Source: Takakia lepidozioides
Taxonomy: Eukaryota; Streptophyta; Takakiopsida; Takakiales; Takakiaceae
Reading direction: 5' to 3'
DNA length: 60,000 nucleotides
Assembly: GCA_030704615.1 (NCBI GenBank)
Contig: CM060732.1
Coordinates: 82,981,171 to 83,041,170 of the forward strand
A program made the position numbers and the translations under genes. How positions within the stretch are numbered: the stretch's first letter is position 1; each line of letters begins with the position of its first letter. Of this stretch, positions 11,076 to 23,100 are shown in pieces. Under the pieces are notes generated by a model. That model saw only the letters and a program-made list of their open reading frames with translations. It was not told the origin of the DNA and ran no database searches.

Positions 11076-12978
11076 AGAACCGGCAGCCAGTTACATGCTA
11101 GCCGACTGAATTCCAGAATTTCCGAATGAAATATGAAACCTCAGGAAATGGATCCGAGGGAAAAAATGGCCGAAGTGGAAATCAACCGGGTGCCCTACTT
11201 TTAGGAAGGATATTTGCCTTTCCATTTCATTACAGACAGGAAATCTGCCTTAGTTGGCAAGGCCTGGACGGATTCCGGCCCTTCTTATATTACAAAAAAT
11301 GGAAATGGCCGTCTAAGTCCGCCACATGGCAGAAATCCAACGTGCCAGGCCGGGTTACATCCAAGGAAGGGCGTTTAGGTGAAAAAATATTGAACTCAAA
11401 GAGGGCGGGCCCGCGGGCAAACCCTACTAAGTCTGGACGTTGCTCTGGCAGCCCCAGCCCCCTGCTTGCACTCGCTGCCTGCTATCACAGCTCACCTGTC
11501 CACGCGGGTTCAATTCTTGGCCTCCATGTGGTTTGAAGGCATTGACAGGTCCAACTTCTATAAGGATACAATGTTCTTCACTTGTTTGAATTGCTTAAAA
11601 CTGGTTGTGATTATTTATTATTATTATTATTTACTTATTGTTGTGCATTTGACACTTGTGTTGTCAACCGGTTGATATTTATAAGGGCCGGATTTATAGC
11701 TGAACACAAAATAAATCATTAGGAATATTACCGGTTGTAAAGAAATTATCTCGGAAATTGACCGGGTATAGTTACCACTAAGGGGCAGCAACCGACTGCC
11801 CAACCCACTTAGCCGATTGCTGCTGGGACTGAGCGGCTACTGGCTGGTTCAACTGAAATTATTTCCCGGACGCTGGAGCGGAGCCACTTTGAATAGAGAT
11901 GCAGTCACCTTCGAAGACTCAAACAAGGTTGTACAACACTTTTAGCTAGTGGTTGAAATAAAGCTTGACAAGAGAAATTTTAAAAAATAAAAAGAAATAA
12001 CTTAATAATTGTATTCCGGTGTAGAGATTCTCCTATATAACCCTCAAGTTCCCAAGCGACCTGAATCGGGTCACTTTGAATTTGCAGTTCGACCTAATTT
12101 TTGCAGATCTAATCTGATGGGGCCCACTCCTGAAGCTTTAATGACCAAGGATTTGTCTCGAGTATGATGCAAAAGAAAAAAAAAAAAAACTACGACCTGC
12201 AAAAAATATCTTAGATCTCTCATTTACGTTTTGGGGGCCTGAAAAGGGCTTGTTGATCGCTGACGTGGCAGTAAACAAGCCCAAAACAGATTGCACTCCG
12301 AAGGCCATTTTTGACAGAAAATTAGCAATCTTGGAAAAAACACTTCACGTTGTGGTGTGTGAGCATTACATACACACATCCACCATTGGCTTTTAAAAAA
12401 TTTATAGAAAAAAAAAACTTCATTTGGAGACACATTATCTGTTGTCAATTTTGAGATTTCAACCCCCATGTAATTGCATGCATAGCAAGCATAGGTGAAA
12501 AAATCAGTTGGACATGCAATTTAGTGGGGTCATAGCCACTCCACTATTGATTTGGAAATGATGGGTCTTGGGGCAAGCAAAATTGGATAAAGCTAGGTTT
12601 TGATTTGGTCAAACCTATTTCTTTCTCACTTTTTCTTTGAGACCTGATATTTGAGGTCCGGGCCAACGCTATAATCTCACAATTTCCATGGTGGACTTGG
12701 CTCATTTTTTGGTATGTCATGCATAAATGAGCTGGGCCCATTTCTATAAGGCTGGAATCTCTGGATGATTTTTGGTAGGTTTCTAGGAGCAATTTACTGC
12801 AGCTGGGTACCCAAAATTGGTAAAAAGTCAAAAAAAGGCTTGGGAACTTAAGGGATAAATTTAGTAGCTTTCTAATTGCTATCATTTCATAAATTAACTA
12901 AGATTACATAGCAATAACTAACTAAATAAATCAATCAATGATATGGAGCTTTAGAGTGGATAGTACTGTAGTACCAAC
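11076..12978. other. insertion or replacement inside the polygalacturonase gene
   Basis: This 1.9-kb stretch separates the SPNTDGI exon from the truncated CGPRHGI exon and has replaced the exon part expected to encode the GDDC motif. It contains a 136-codon plus frame (11126-11536) with no recognisable domain, an ATT microsatellite near 11620 and several A-rich runs. No TIRs or clean target duplications were identified, so the type of insertion is unknown. Confidence 0.4.
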
Positions 12979-14934
12979 CTGTTGCAATAGTTGAGGGTCC
13001 CAACCCAACGTTTTGAGTTTTTGACACACTTATTCCATCTGTGTTGGGACTAGAACCGGGAGCTGTAATTTTGACGTCTTGCACATTGACTCCATTGCAT
13101 GTGTCGAACTTGAGATGTATTTGGGGACTATTTTTGAAGCTAATCCCATGGACTGATATTGAGTTGCTTTGCCGAAATCTCATCAACTGTGAATGATCAT
13201 AGAGAATACAATGACTCCTTATTATAAACTCTTTCAGACTCAATGATTAAATGCAAGACTACCTAGTTTCCCATATATATTTTAATGGCTTAATAAGTAT
13301 TAATATTTTAATTATTAAGTAATAAAAATAAATATGAAAAATATTGTGAGGCAAAATATTTCTTCTTAAATATCATTATTTTCATGCTAATATTTTCAAT
13401 GTTTTCATCATTCAGATCTATGTTGCCCATGATGTATTGTGTTTATATGAGATCAAGGCATTGATGTATTCTAGATCGGCCTTTGAATAAATATAAAAGG
13501 TGATCCATATACTGTTCCAATTTTAAACAACTATGTAGTGAACCTTCATTGTGTAAACTCACAGTGGGTTTGTTGCCCGACTGCGACTTGGACCACCAAC
13601 TTCCACCCTTTTCCATAAAATGAACCCGCTCCTTGGACAGAAACTGAAACTTGATCGAAAAGTATCCAATCAAGCGTCATATGACTCCTGGATTTTGGTG
13701 GTGCCACTACATTTCCATCAACCTGTATCAAGTCAATAAGCACAAATTTAGCTTCAACTTGATATGTGTGTGTGCGTGTTTTGTTTTTTTCTGTTTGTTT
13801 TTCTGGCGGGTCCTCTTGAAATCAAATTATGTGAAAAATTAATCGTAATATACACACCGAAGGATCCAACTTTTCTAATATTAAAGGACAAAGTTTAACA
13901 CCTCATGGCCAAGTTACTACAACACTACTATGGAAGAGGCTATTTTCTCATCTCATTGTAATTAAGGGGTAAGCGGCTAAGTCCTGGGTGTTTGCCTTTA
14001 GAAAAAAGAAAATAGAGAAATTATGCGTTATTCAAAGTTATACATATTTTGAAATTTGATCTTCCACATCATTTCGTAATAATGCAGGCAGTAATGATTG
14101 AAAAATTTGTAACTATGAAATGTAAATGTAAGGTTAGAAAAATGCAAATAATGTGAGTCAGTGATTTTTTAAGAAAACAAAATTTGGTGTTAAGCAATAA
14201 ATTGTTTTCAATGTTTTGCGGTTTGTAGATTTGAGCATACCTGAAGGATAAGACTGAGGAGCAAGGACCTTGGAATGTAATTGCATCTACAAGATACGTA
14301 GAGCCTGCGGAAACCTCCATGGTGGAACCAGCCTTACATGCAGCAATCCATGTTCGCTTGAAAGCCTACAATATACAGTAAACCCAAATTGAGCCCAAAC
14401 TCTCCCTCGGTTTATATAAGCTGAAAACCATGACCAATTTGTGCAGTGACATATCATTACATAGATACAACTTAAAAATCATCTACGCAAGATTAACAAG
14501 GTGGATATGGACACTTTGAGTTTTTCAAAGTCTGATTTAGGAACCCAACATACTCACATTCTTAACGTTATTGAAATGAATGTACTGGGAGTGTACCTCT
14601 GTATCATCAGTTGAGCCACCGCCTACAGCTCCATAGTCTCTAACATTGAATGTCATTTCCACCTTGGAGTCCGGTCGTCGAAACAAATGCATCCATGAAC
14701 CCGTATTTACTTTGAATCTAGTCTTGTAAAGATCCATGGGAAAAAAGAAGACCTATCAACAATATCTGATGAAAGTGGTTGATTGCTGTTGACATTTACT
14801 AGAACATCTGCTTCATTAGTACGCTCTTATGATGATACGGTGTCTGCATATAACCGAATGCAGGTAGTGGTATGAGCTAGAGATAACAATAGCAGAAAGC
14901 TTAAGGAGACGGCCAAAGAAAAGCACGACTTCAT

Positions 14935-15540
14935 CTTTGCATGTCACAGATAGCTGCCTAAAAGGTCGGTAGTGTTTTTCATCAACAACTAAAACTCAAT
15001 TCAATACTCTTACAGTGAAGCTTCAAATCATTGAATTCATTAGAATAGATAAACTGAATGTAGTAGATAGCATACTAGATCCCCTTCAAAGTAAGCACAC
15101 AGAAGCCAATAAGAAATACAAAAACTTATAAGTATCCCATGGGAAAGTGACAAACTTATAATCTTCTAAGGGAAATCATCAAGTACAAATACCTCTACAG
15201 GCAGACCAGGCCGATATGTATGTGGACTAAAGATGGGGCTAGAATTTGGGTATTGACGATAGTGAAGGATTGCATTGAGCAAGTAGTGAGATGAGGCCAC
15301 CACACAGGCCAGTTTGTGACATATGCCGGCGTTGTCCATCTAGCAGAGATTTGCCCAGTGCCTGCACCGCCACCTTCCCAACCTAATTATAATTTTGTCT
15401 ATTTTATGAAATGTTTTTTCTACACTGCCCATAGTAGCAGACGAACACAAATAAAATATTTCGGTGGATCTTATTTGACAAGAAACTTTTCCATCCAGGC
15501 CCGAGCTGGAATTCGAAGTGCCCGGATCTGGCTTGGGTTC
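14935..15540. other. no gene recognised
   Basis: Upstream flank of the polygalacturonase pseudogene, presumably including its former promoter. No coding frame or repeat was identified. Confidence 0.3.
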
Positions 15541-16255
15541 GAAGGATAATGCCTAGATGACAAAATAGATTATTCCACATATTTAGAGATGAATGGATGT
15601 ACTCTAAGAAGTGGCTCATCTTATTCATGCTTGGCTTTGGTTTAAAGTTACCGTAATGTGACCAAATGGATTATTTTACATATTTAGATGATGATGGATG
15701 ACACTTTAAGTTCTCTCTGACTTGGGATTGAACGATAATGCCTAGATGACAAAATAGATCATATTGAATATTTAGAAATGGATGGATGATACTCTAAGTT
15801 CTCACTCTTATTTAGGCTCGCTTGGGATTGAACGATGCCTAGATGAAAAAATAGATTATCTTACATATTTAGATGATGATGGATGATACTTTAAGTTCTC
15901 ACTCTTATTAAGGCTCGCTTGGATTGAACGATGCCTAGATGAAATAATAGATTATTCTACATATTTAGAAATGGATGGATGATACTTTAAGTTCTCACTC
16001 TTATTTAGGGATTGAATGCCTCGATGAAAAAATAGATCATTTTACATATTAGAGATGGATGATAATTTAAGGTCTCACTCTTATTCAGGCTCGCTTGGGA
16101 TTGAACGATGCCTAGATGAAAAACAGATCATTTTACATATTAGAAATGGATGGATGATAATTTAAGGTCTCATTGAATGATGCCTAGATGGAAAAACAGA
16201 TCATTTTACATATTAGAAATGGATGGATGATACTTTAAGTTCTCACTCTTATTTG
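15541..16255. repeat. ~96-bp imperfect tandem array
   Basis: About seven to eight degenerate copies of an A/T-rich unit. Each contains GATGCCTAGATGAAAAAA, TAGATTATTTTACATATT, GATGGATGATACTTTAAG and TTCTCACTCTTATT. GCCTAGATG anchors begin near 15551, 15740, 15837, 15933, 16018, 16110 and 16182, so the spacing is mostly 85-97 bp, with one double step and one short step. Divergence between copies shows an old array. Confidence 0.85.
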
Positions 16256-17175
16256 AGGTGGTGGCAAGGGATATAGTGCAGAAGTTGGAACATGATTGAT
16301 GGTCTTGACGTTGTGTAGATCTTAGTTCAGTTTCACTAATGGATATGAAGGTGGTGAAGTATGCAGATGGGAAATACTGTAGGCTTCTAGGGGTTAAGAG
16401 TTAGGAGTCTTGCAGTTTTCAAGCAGCATCTCAAGTCAATTATATCCTTTCAATATTTGTAGGCACTCTGCCTACTCCATCCATTCTTTGGTTAGAATCA
16501 AGGTGTCTGGAAGAGACTGGAGAAGACACCTACAGTTCACCATGACAGTTAACATCACCGTTTTCCATTTTGTTCTTAAAAAATTCCACTTTGCAAATAA
16601 CCCAACGGGAAAAACTGTAAAACTGCATACGTTATCAGAAACCAGGAGAAACAATTCAGTCAGTCAGCAAGTAATTACAGGGCTTACAATGCTCAAAGAG
16701 TAGGTACACTCAGCCCTCACCAACATCTTCAGGGCAGTCCAAAACTTACTAGAAAGTCTACTGAATTGCATTGAAGGCATGCTAGAGATATTCTGGGCAG
16801 GCTAGGCATTAAATAGGAGTGCTGCTGCTTCTGTTCTCACCACACTTCCACTCAACCTGCAAGACAGGCATTGTGTGGGTCAGAAGTCAGAACCACTCAA
16901 GCAACACTTTTAATCCAACGCTACTTATGAGTCTACCATTCCATATTTCAATAATGGTGAAGATGCCTGACGACTGACGAGAAATTTTGTTACAGGTAAA
17001 GCGTCAAGCAGTGGCCCCCGTATGGAAAAGAAACAAACAATTAACAAAGCAAGCAACTGCACCTGAAGCCTATACAGAATCAAACCTCGACAATGGCACA
17101 CCTGATTGATCAATTGAAAAGGATTTCCAGTTCATATCTCACCAGGGATCCCTGATTGCATCAATGCCACCCTCA
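16256..17175. other. no gene recognised; FCA 3-prime flank
   Basis: Lies downstream of the FCA stop codon and may contain its 3-prime UTR. No other coding or repeat feature was identified. Confidence 0.35.
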
Positions 17176-20100
17176 TTACTGAAGCTTTCTACTTGGTAGA
17201 AAAGCTGTAAGCACAGAACCATAAAAGATGAAATCTCATGAGTTGCTGTTATGAACAATTTGGCTATGCTTACCCGAATCCCGTACTCCGGCTACATTCC
17301 CTTTCCACGCCCACTCTTGTGCCGATAACATTGCCTGCACATCAGTTCAAAAATTCCACAGTTAGGTCAAGTCTCTGGAGTGGTTTCCTCATTAAGGATT
17401 CCATATGGATGGTACCATCACAGCTGCAGACCAGGGTCAAGGTTTCTCTCAAAATGGCGAGACCCCTTTGCACTAGTGGACCCTAACCACTTCGGCTGTG
17501 GTCCTTCAGGAAAATAGGAGACGAAATGATTACCAAACAGGCAAGGGTATCTTTCAGGGTCTTGTCTGTGGAGTCATCAATGAATGTAACAAACTTGTTG
17601 CCACCAGGGGTCCTTGCATAGACATTTCCTTTGTGCCAAGTGATTCAACTGAAACCACTGGAACTCACTCCTCAACAGATTACATGAACTCGACCTTTCT
17701 CCTACAGGCACAAGGGCAGAGAAGAACAGTTGATTGTTGCAGCTGCACCCATTCAGGAGCTCTGGTGTACCCACAGAAAGCTGGGCACCTCAAGAACTAG
17801 ACCAGCGAACAAATGCAGTTGAATAATCAGGGAAGACTACTTTAGTTCCCAAAGCTTTCTGCTGCCCACGTACACATGGGAGACTCACACTCTTCCGTCA
17901 ACTTGGTCCTCAAAGCTGAAAGCCTCTGCAAAAGATTGGGAGTCTCTATCAACCTCGAATCTCACAGGTACCCACACATTCAAGTAAACAGTTGACCGGG
18001 ACCAATTTTATACCTGTTCAAACGTTGTTTGACACTTATAGCCTCTTCAAGCCTTGTTGGTCACCTTCGTTCAATGGGCCCTTGGGTGGGACTGTGTACA
18101 CATAAAAAGGTTCCATTCTTTCTTTCTTTACAACAAAACATTTCATTTCGTTTCATTTCACTTCACTTCATTTCTTTACAACAAAACTGCAGTTCTATTG
18201 GGAGACATTCTTGGTCCGTGCAGATAGATTCTCGCGGCCCAATCACCTGTCAGCAGCTCTGTCTCCCTCTCTTCTAAGGGCATTGGGGAGGTTTAGAGTC
18301 TACGGATAGAGACTGTATGTGGGACAACCTGCAACGTGAGGACAGCGCCAATGCCCTGCTCGCACTGGGAACAACAGGGAAATTGAAGGTGATGAACATT
18401 TCTCTTATCACTGCACTTTCGACTATGAGATCCAATTGTCTATTCCATGATACCCAATCTCTTACAGGGGTCTTCCATTCTGAAGATCGGAAATGCTTGG
18501 CACATTACCTGCATGGGGCATCAACTCTTACACAATCCCTTGAGCAATAGTTGCTTTTGGGCTGCTTGTGGAGGGCCCCTCCCTCTTCAAGGTTCATTCT
18601 TGCTTGTCCCAGAAGCAATTTGAGCTTTCTGTGGACATTACAAAGTACCAATTCATTTCTTTAGGGTTCCTGGAGAGAGAGAGAGGGGGGGGGGGGAAGG
18701 GGGAGGATGCCAGCCACTATACCCACAAAGGGCAAGAGGCAATCAATTATCCACAGTAGTTTTTGAGCCTTTACAGTATCACTCCTCAAAAGTACTTCTC
18801 CTTAGCTTACAAAATAGTGACTGGTACTTTAAGGCTCCTTTCCTTTCTGGCATCTTTTCCCCTCTTGTAACAATCCTGTATCCTATCATTCTTGACAATA
18901 GGTGAAGTACGGGCATAGTCAACTCATTAAACCCATATTACTCTGACAACATCCAGATGTCGGTTGAAAAAGTTGTGATCATGTGATGATGACCATTTTA
19001 AGTCTTTTGTATTACTTCTACAATGTAGTATCCGAAGAAAACTCAAACAAACAACGAGCAACCCTGGAAAGAATCAGATCAAGAGTTTTGCATGTACCTG
19101 TTGAGTAAGCTGCTCAACTGACCCATTAATTGATTGAGGCTGTCCATAACTTAGGCCCTACAAAAACAATGGCACCCACACAGGTTGGAGCAAGTAGCTA
19201 CATTAGCACTACAACACAATCAAATCGCTGAAAGAGTTCCACAGAATTTGTCCAACCTGAATAAGATCCTTCAGAAAGCAAGGTGGGAGTGTCACAGAAT
19301 ACTACTGTGTGGTGAAGAAACAAAGAGAAACTACTGCAAAACTATGACAAAAACTCATGCAGAAAGAAAACTAGATTGAGGCTGCTGATGGTCAGAAAGC
19401 TGTCAATCAAGGAGTCCACCATACTTAATCCACCTCATGAGCCTTCTTTTTCAGTATGTACTACTTACAAAATTATAAACCCACCACTAAAAAAACTCAA
19501 CATGTGGCCTTCTAAAAGCTGCCAAACCAGGTATCTGCAATGGCTCTAGAGATCTGGGCACATTGGAAGAATAACTCAAAGTGGATGACTAGACAGCGCT
19601 GGCTAATAATACTCATAAAACTGTTGAAAAGAGGTTTCAAGGAAGTTCAGCCACAAAAATTTACCTGGGTTGGATACTGTGCGATGATCGCAGCACCTGG
19701 GTATTGCTACAATCAGGTGACAGAGGCACCAGTTTTAAATTCTGTCAGATAATTCTAGCCACTGGGCTTGGAATCGAAACATAAACCAGAACCTGTACAT
19801 AGTAACCTCACGAAGTTTTGGAACACACACAAGTTTCTTGAAATATGGGTTTATAATTTCCTAGATGTGAGACGACACCCAGAGACACTGCTCTAGCTTA
19901 GGAAATTATGTCAAGAGCATACTCTGAAATAGACACGCTCAACACTGTGTTTGCCCCCGCGTACTTACCACTGACATGTGTCATTAAATAGAGACATTCA
20001 TGAAGAGGAGGTATATGACCTACACCTACCATTTTCATGAAGGCAACTACTTACAGGAGTTGTCATCAGTGAAGTTTGTGCCTGTTGCTGTTGTTGCTCA

Positions 20101-23100
20101 TAAGCATTAAGCTCCTGTGGCTTCTCCCACTGCCATATCCCATGAAAAAAGCCTTAGGCTAACAAACCATCCTTTCGAGCAGAATTCTCAGTGCCCTCAT
20201 AGGAAAAGACAGGAAGGGGCAAGAGAGAGATATACTTTGCTCTCTCCAGTGCAGCTGTTGTAGTAGTATTTGTAACCCTCGGGAGATGTGTGTTCTGTCC
20301 AGTCACAGGTTACTGGTGGCTGGGGTGGCGGAGGAGTAACTGCTGATACTGCTGTCTGTGGCTGCTGCACTGGGAATATCCAGGTTGGCTGCAAGATTAG
20401 GTTGAAAACACATTATTCCTATCATCCATATACATTTTCGCTTTGGACCACAGGTACTTCATTCAGCACGTGCCCTCAAGCTGCTCTATATGTTCAGGTT
20501 TTCCAGCCTGATGGAAAAGCCTACAATATGGTAAATGACTGCAATCCTCGATGCGCAAGACAATATCAGATGTGTTCAGAAAGGCCATGGCTAAACACTA
20601 ATTGCAACCTCCAGTCAATGACCAAGAACCACAACAGGTGCGTTGCAAGAGAGTAGAACCTGTTGTTGTTGTTGAACAGGTTGTGCCACAGGGACCTGGT
20701 AATACATCTGCAGAGGAACACTAAATACAATTAAATGAGTGTAGAGTTACCACTGACTTACACCTCCGACGTGAAGTCCATGCCAACTTAACATTGGCCC
20801 ATCTGCAACATACTAAGAGTAGTAAAACATTGAAGAGACACCATAGTTTTTACTGGCTTCAGCAGAAGTCCACCCCGTTATTTCCCTCCTGATTGTTTGA
20901 CAAATGTGCTCCGAGGAGAGCAAATTAATTCCTACAGTAATCACCAACGGAGTTGATATTTCTTCTGGAATTGAACCTCTCTCCTGCTCCTCTTTCTCCC
21001 TCCATCTCCCACCCTCACAGGACAGGCACTAGCAAGTAAAAAAAGGCACTGAGAGTAAGAACATTGGGAAATAATTGCACAAAGCAGGTGACAAGATATG
21101 ACCGGCTGTGGTTGTGACTGCTGCATTGGTTGAGGCTGCAGCTGGCTGGGCAAAGATTGCCTCTGTGGCTTCTGTTGGGACACCTGTGGTGACGGTAGCT
21201 GCTGGTGTTGCTGCCCCTGCATTGTGATGTGCTGCTGCTGTTGTGATTGCACTTGGGGTCGCAGAGAAGGGATCTAAAACAGACATCAACATCTCACTCA
21301 ATCAATCCTTCTTCCACCATTCTTCTATTTTAATGGTGTACCGGTTTTTGTCCCTTATACCAAGTGCAAGATACTATACAAAAGAACTAATAGGATTGCT
21401 TACCAAACTGACAAAGTCCACTTGCCAGGGAAACACATGAAAACTGCGGATGCTTGAGAAAAATGGGATAAACCAACATAACACTTGCAGAACATAGTAC
21501 GTAGTACAATATATTGAGTATAAAACACATTGATATCCACAAGAGGAGGCAAGTGGGCAAACCTGCTGTTGGCCATAAGCCTGTGGTTGCTGCTGAGAGA
21601 GGGACAACTGTCCGTAATGCTGCTGCTGCAGTAGCTGAACTGCATATGGTGGTTGCTGCCGTTGTGGGGGCGGCTGGTAGTACCCTTGATTTGTCTACAG
21701 ACCAAGAACAAGCGTGTAGACTTGTCAAATCTATCCTGGTTAGAGGAGGGCACAAAGGATTCTAAGCAAAAGATGTCTACTCTTGAAGGATGTAAGGTGC
21801 CTCCACTCCTCATTGCATATTGTACTTCTCATCCAATAAAAATCAAGGGAACAATTGGAAAAATCATCGAGTAATAGGAGGTCAACTTACCTGTTGCAGC
21901 TGTGGCTGTGATAACATCCCTGGACCAGCAATTTGGCCTTGGAGAGTTATGGGTGCTTGAGGCTGGCCACTCATCATTACACCTTGTCCATGTCCTCCCA
22001 CCATACCACCCTCCATTCAACAAATACAACATGTAGGAGTGTCAAAATGAGTTAAAAACTATCTGAAGAAAGAACCTGTCATCTCCAAAAAAGCATTTTG
22101 CAGTTCATTTGCAGTTTAATGTTCCTTTTATGCATGAATTTAAAAAACCAGCATCTTCTTCAATTGGTGGCCAAAGATTTCTTGAGGGATTCTTAAGCAA
22201 ATTTTGTTAATGAAATAGCCCACTAGCAGATGTGGAAGAGTACAAATAAACCAAACAAGAGGATTGCAGCACCTCAGTAAGGGGCATTTCTCTTAGTTTC
22301 ACTTTAGATGCTCTCTTGCACTAGCCAAGTAGGTCACAGTGCCAGTCAGGAAAGCTGGGAAAGTAAAGGGTGAACCTATCATGGAGTTTAGCATCTTACC
22401 ATTTGTGGGACACCAGCAATAGGTGCCCCTCTTGCACCCATAGGCGCCCCATGTGGTGTTGGACCACCCACTTGAGGGGCAGGCCCTGTACCTGTTCCTC
22501 CTAAGGGTCTCCATCCAAGGGGCGGACCACGAACAGCCACGTGTCCCATCTGGGCCTGCCTTGGTCTGGAAAACCCCATCAGACATGTGAGCACAAAATG
22601 GAAGCTAAATTGATCATCATTTAGCAGCTTGTATTTAGGAAAGTCATGCCAAATCTTCACTCAGGACCTGAAGGAGGGTTGGACAAATGACAGGCACTTG
22701 ACCCATAAATTCAATGCCAAAAAAGTTGAAAAACAAGAAACATCCAAACCAAAAAATGAAGTCCATTGACAATCTAATATATACCTGGGTCCGATTGATT
22801 GTCCGGGTCGTGGAGTAAATCCAGGCCCCCCAAAACCAGGCCCACCAAACCTGCCATCATAACTCACCCCAACATATTCAACACAAAGTATTTGCGTAGA
22901 AAGACAACACATGAAGCATAATACAATAAGAGTGACCTCTTGCTCATCATGAATATTATGCGAAATTTAGACCCCATGCCTAGTGGTACCGCACTTGTGC
23001 CATAGACATCACGCATCAGGAGCTCTTGGACGAAGGTGCTGCTAAAAATTCTCACCTTGCTTCATTAGAAAAAAGCTGTTGGACAAGGTTTGCCAAGGGA

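Larger units (their letters stand above)
9557..14934 (-). pseudogene. GH28 polygalacturonase pseudogene
   Basis: Exon pieces: signal-peptide exon from 14934 (MKSCFSLAVSL, then a Leu-rich core), mature start ending 14597 (FNVRDYGAVGGGSTDDTE), 14365-14241 (AFKRTWIAACKAGS), 13722-13563, 13186-12979 (SPQIHL, SPNTDGISVS), a piece ending 11010 (IQCGPRHGI), 10632-10524 (NGVRIKTWQ), 10315-10199 (VIIDQYYC) and 9784-9557 (ITYSHISGTS, stop). Pectin-degrading enzymes of this family use NTD, DD, GHG and RIK motifs. NTD, the GHG-region histidine and RIK are visible, but the GDDC segment between 12979 and 11075 is not; about 1.9 kb of unrelated sequence lies there. Exon 14365-14241 is one base short for its junction. 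Exon 13722-13563 has one extra base near 13609, in a GGG run. It is almost certainly dead as an enzyme. Confidence 0.88.

Noticed and set aside
11126-11536. 136-codon plus ORF inside the polygalacturonase locus
   Set aside because: Composition follows local repeats and no family signature is visible.
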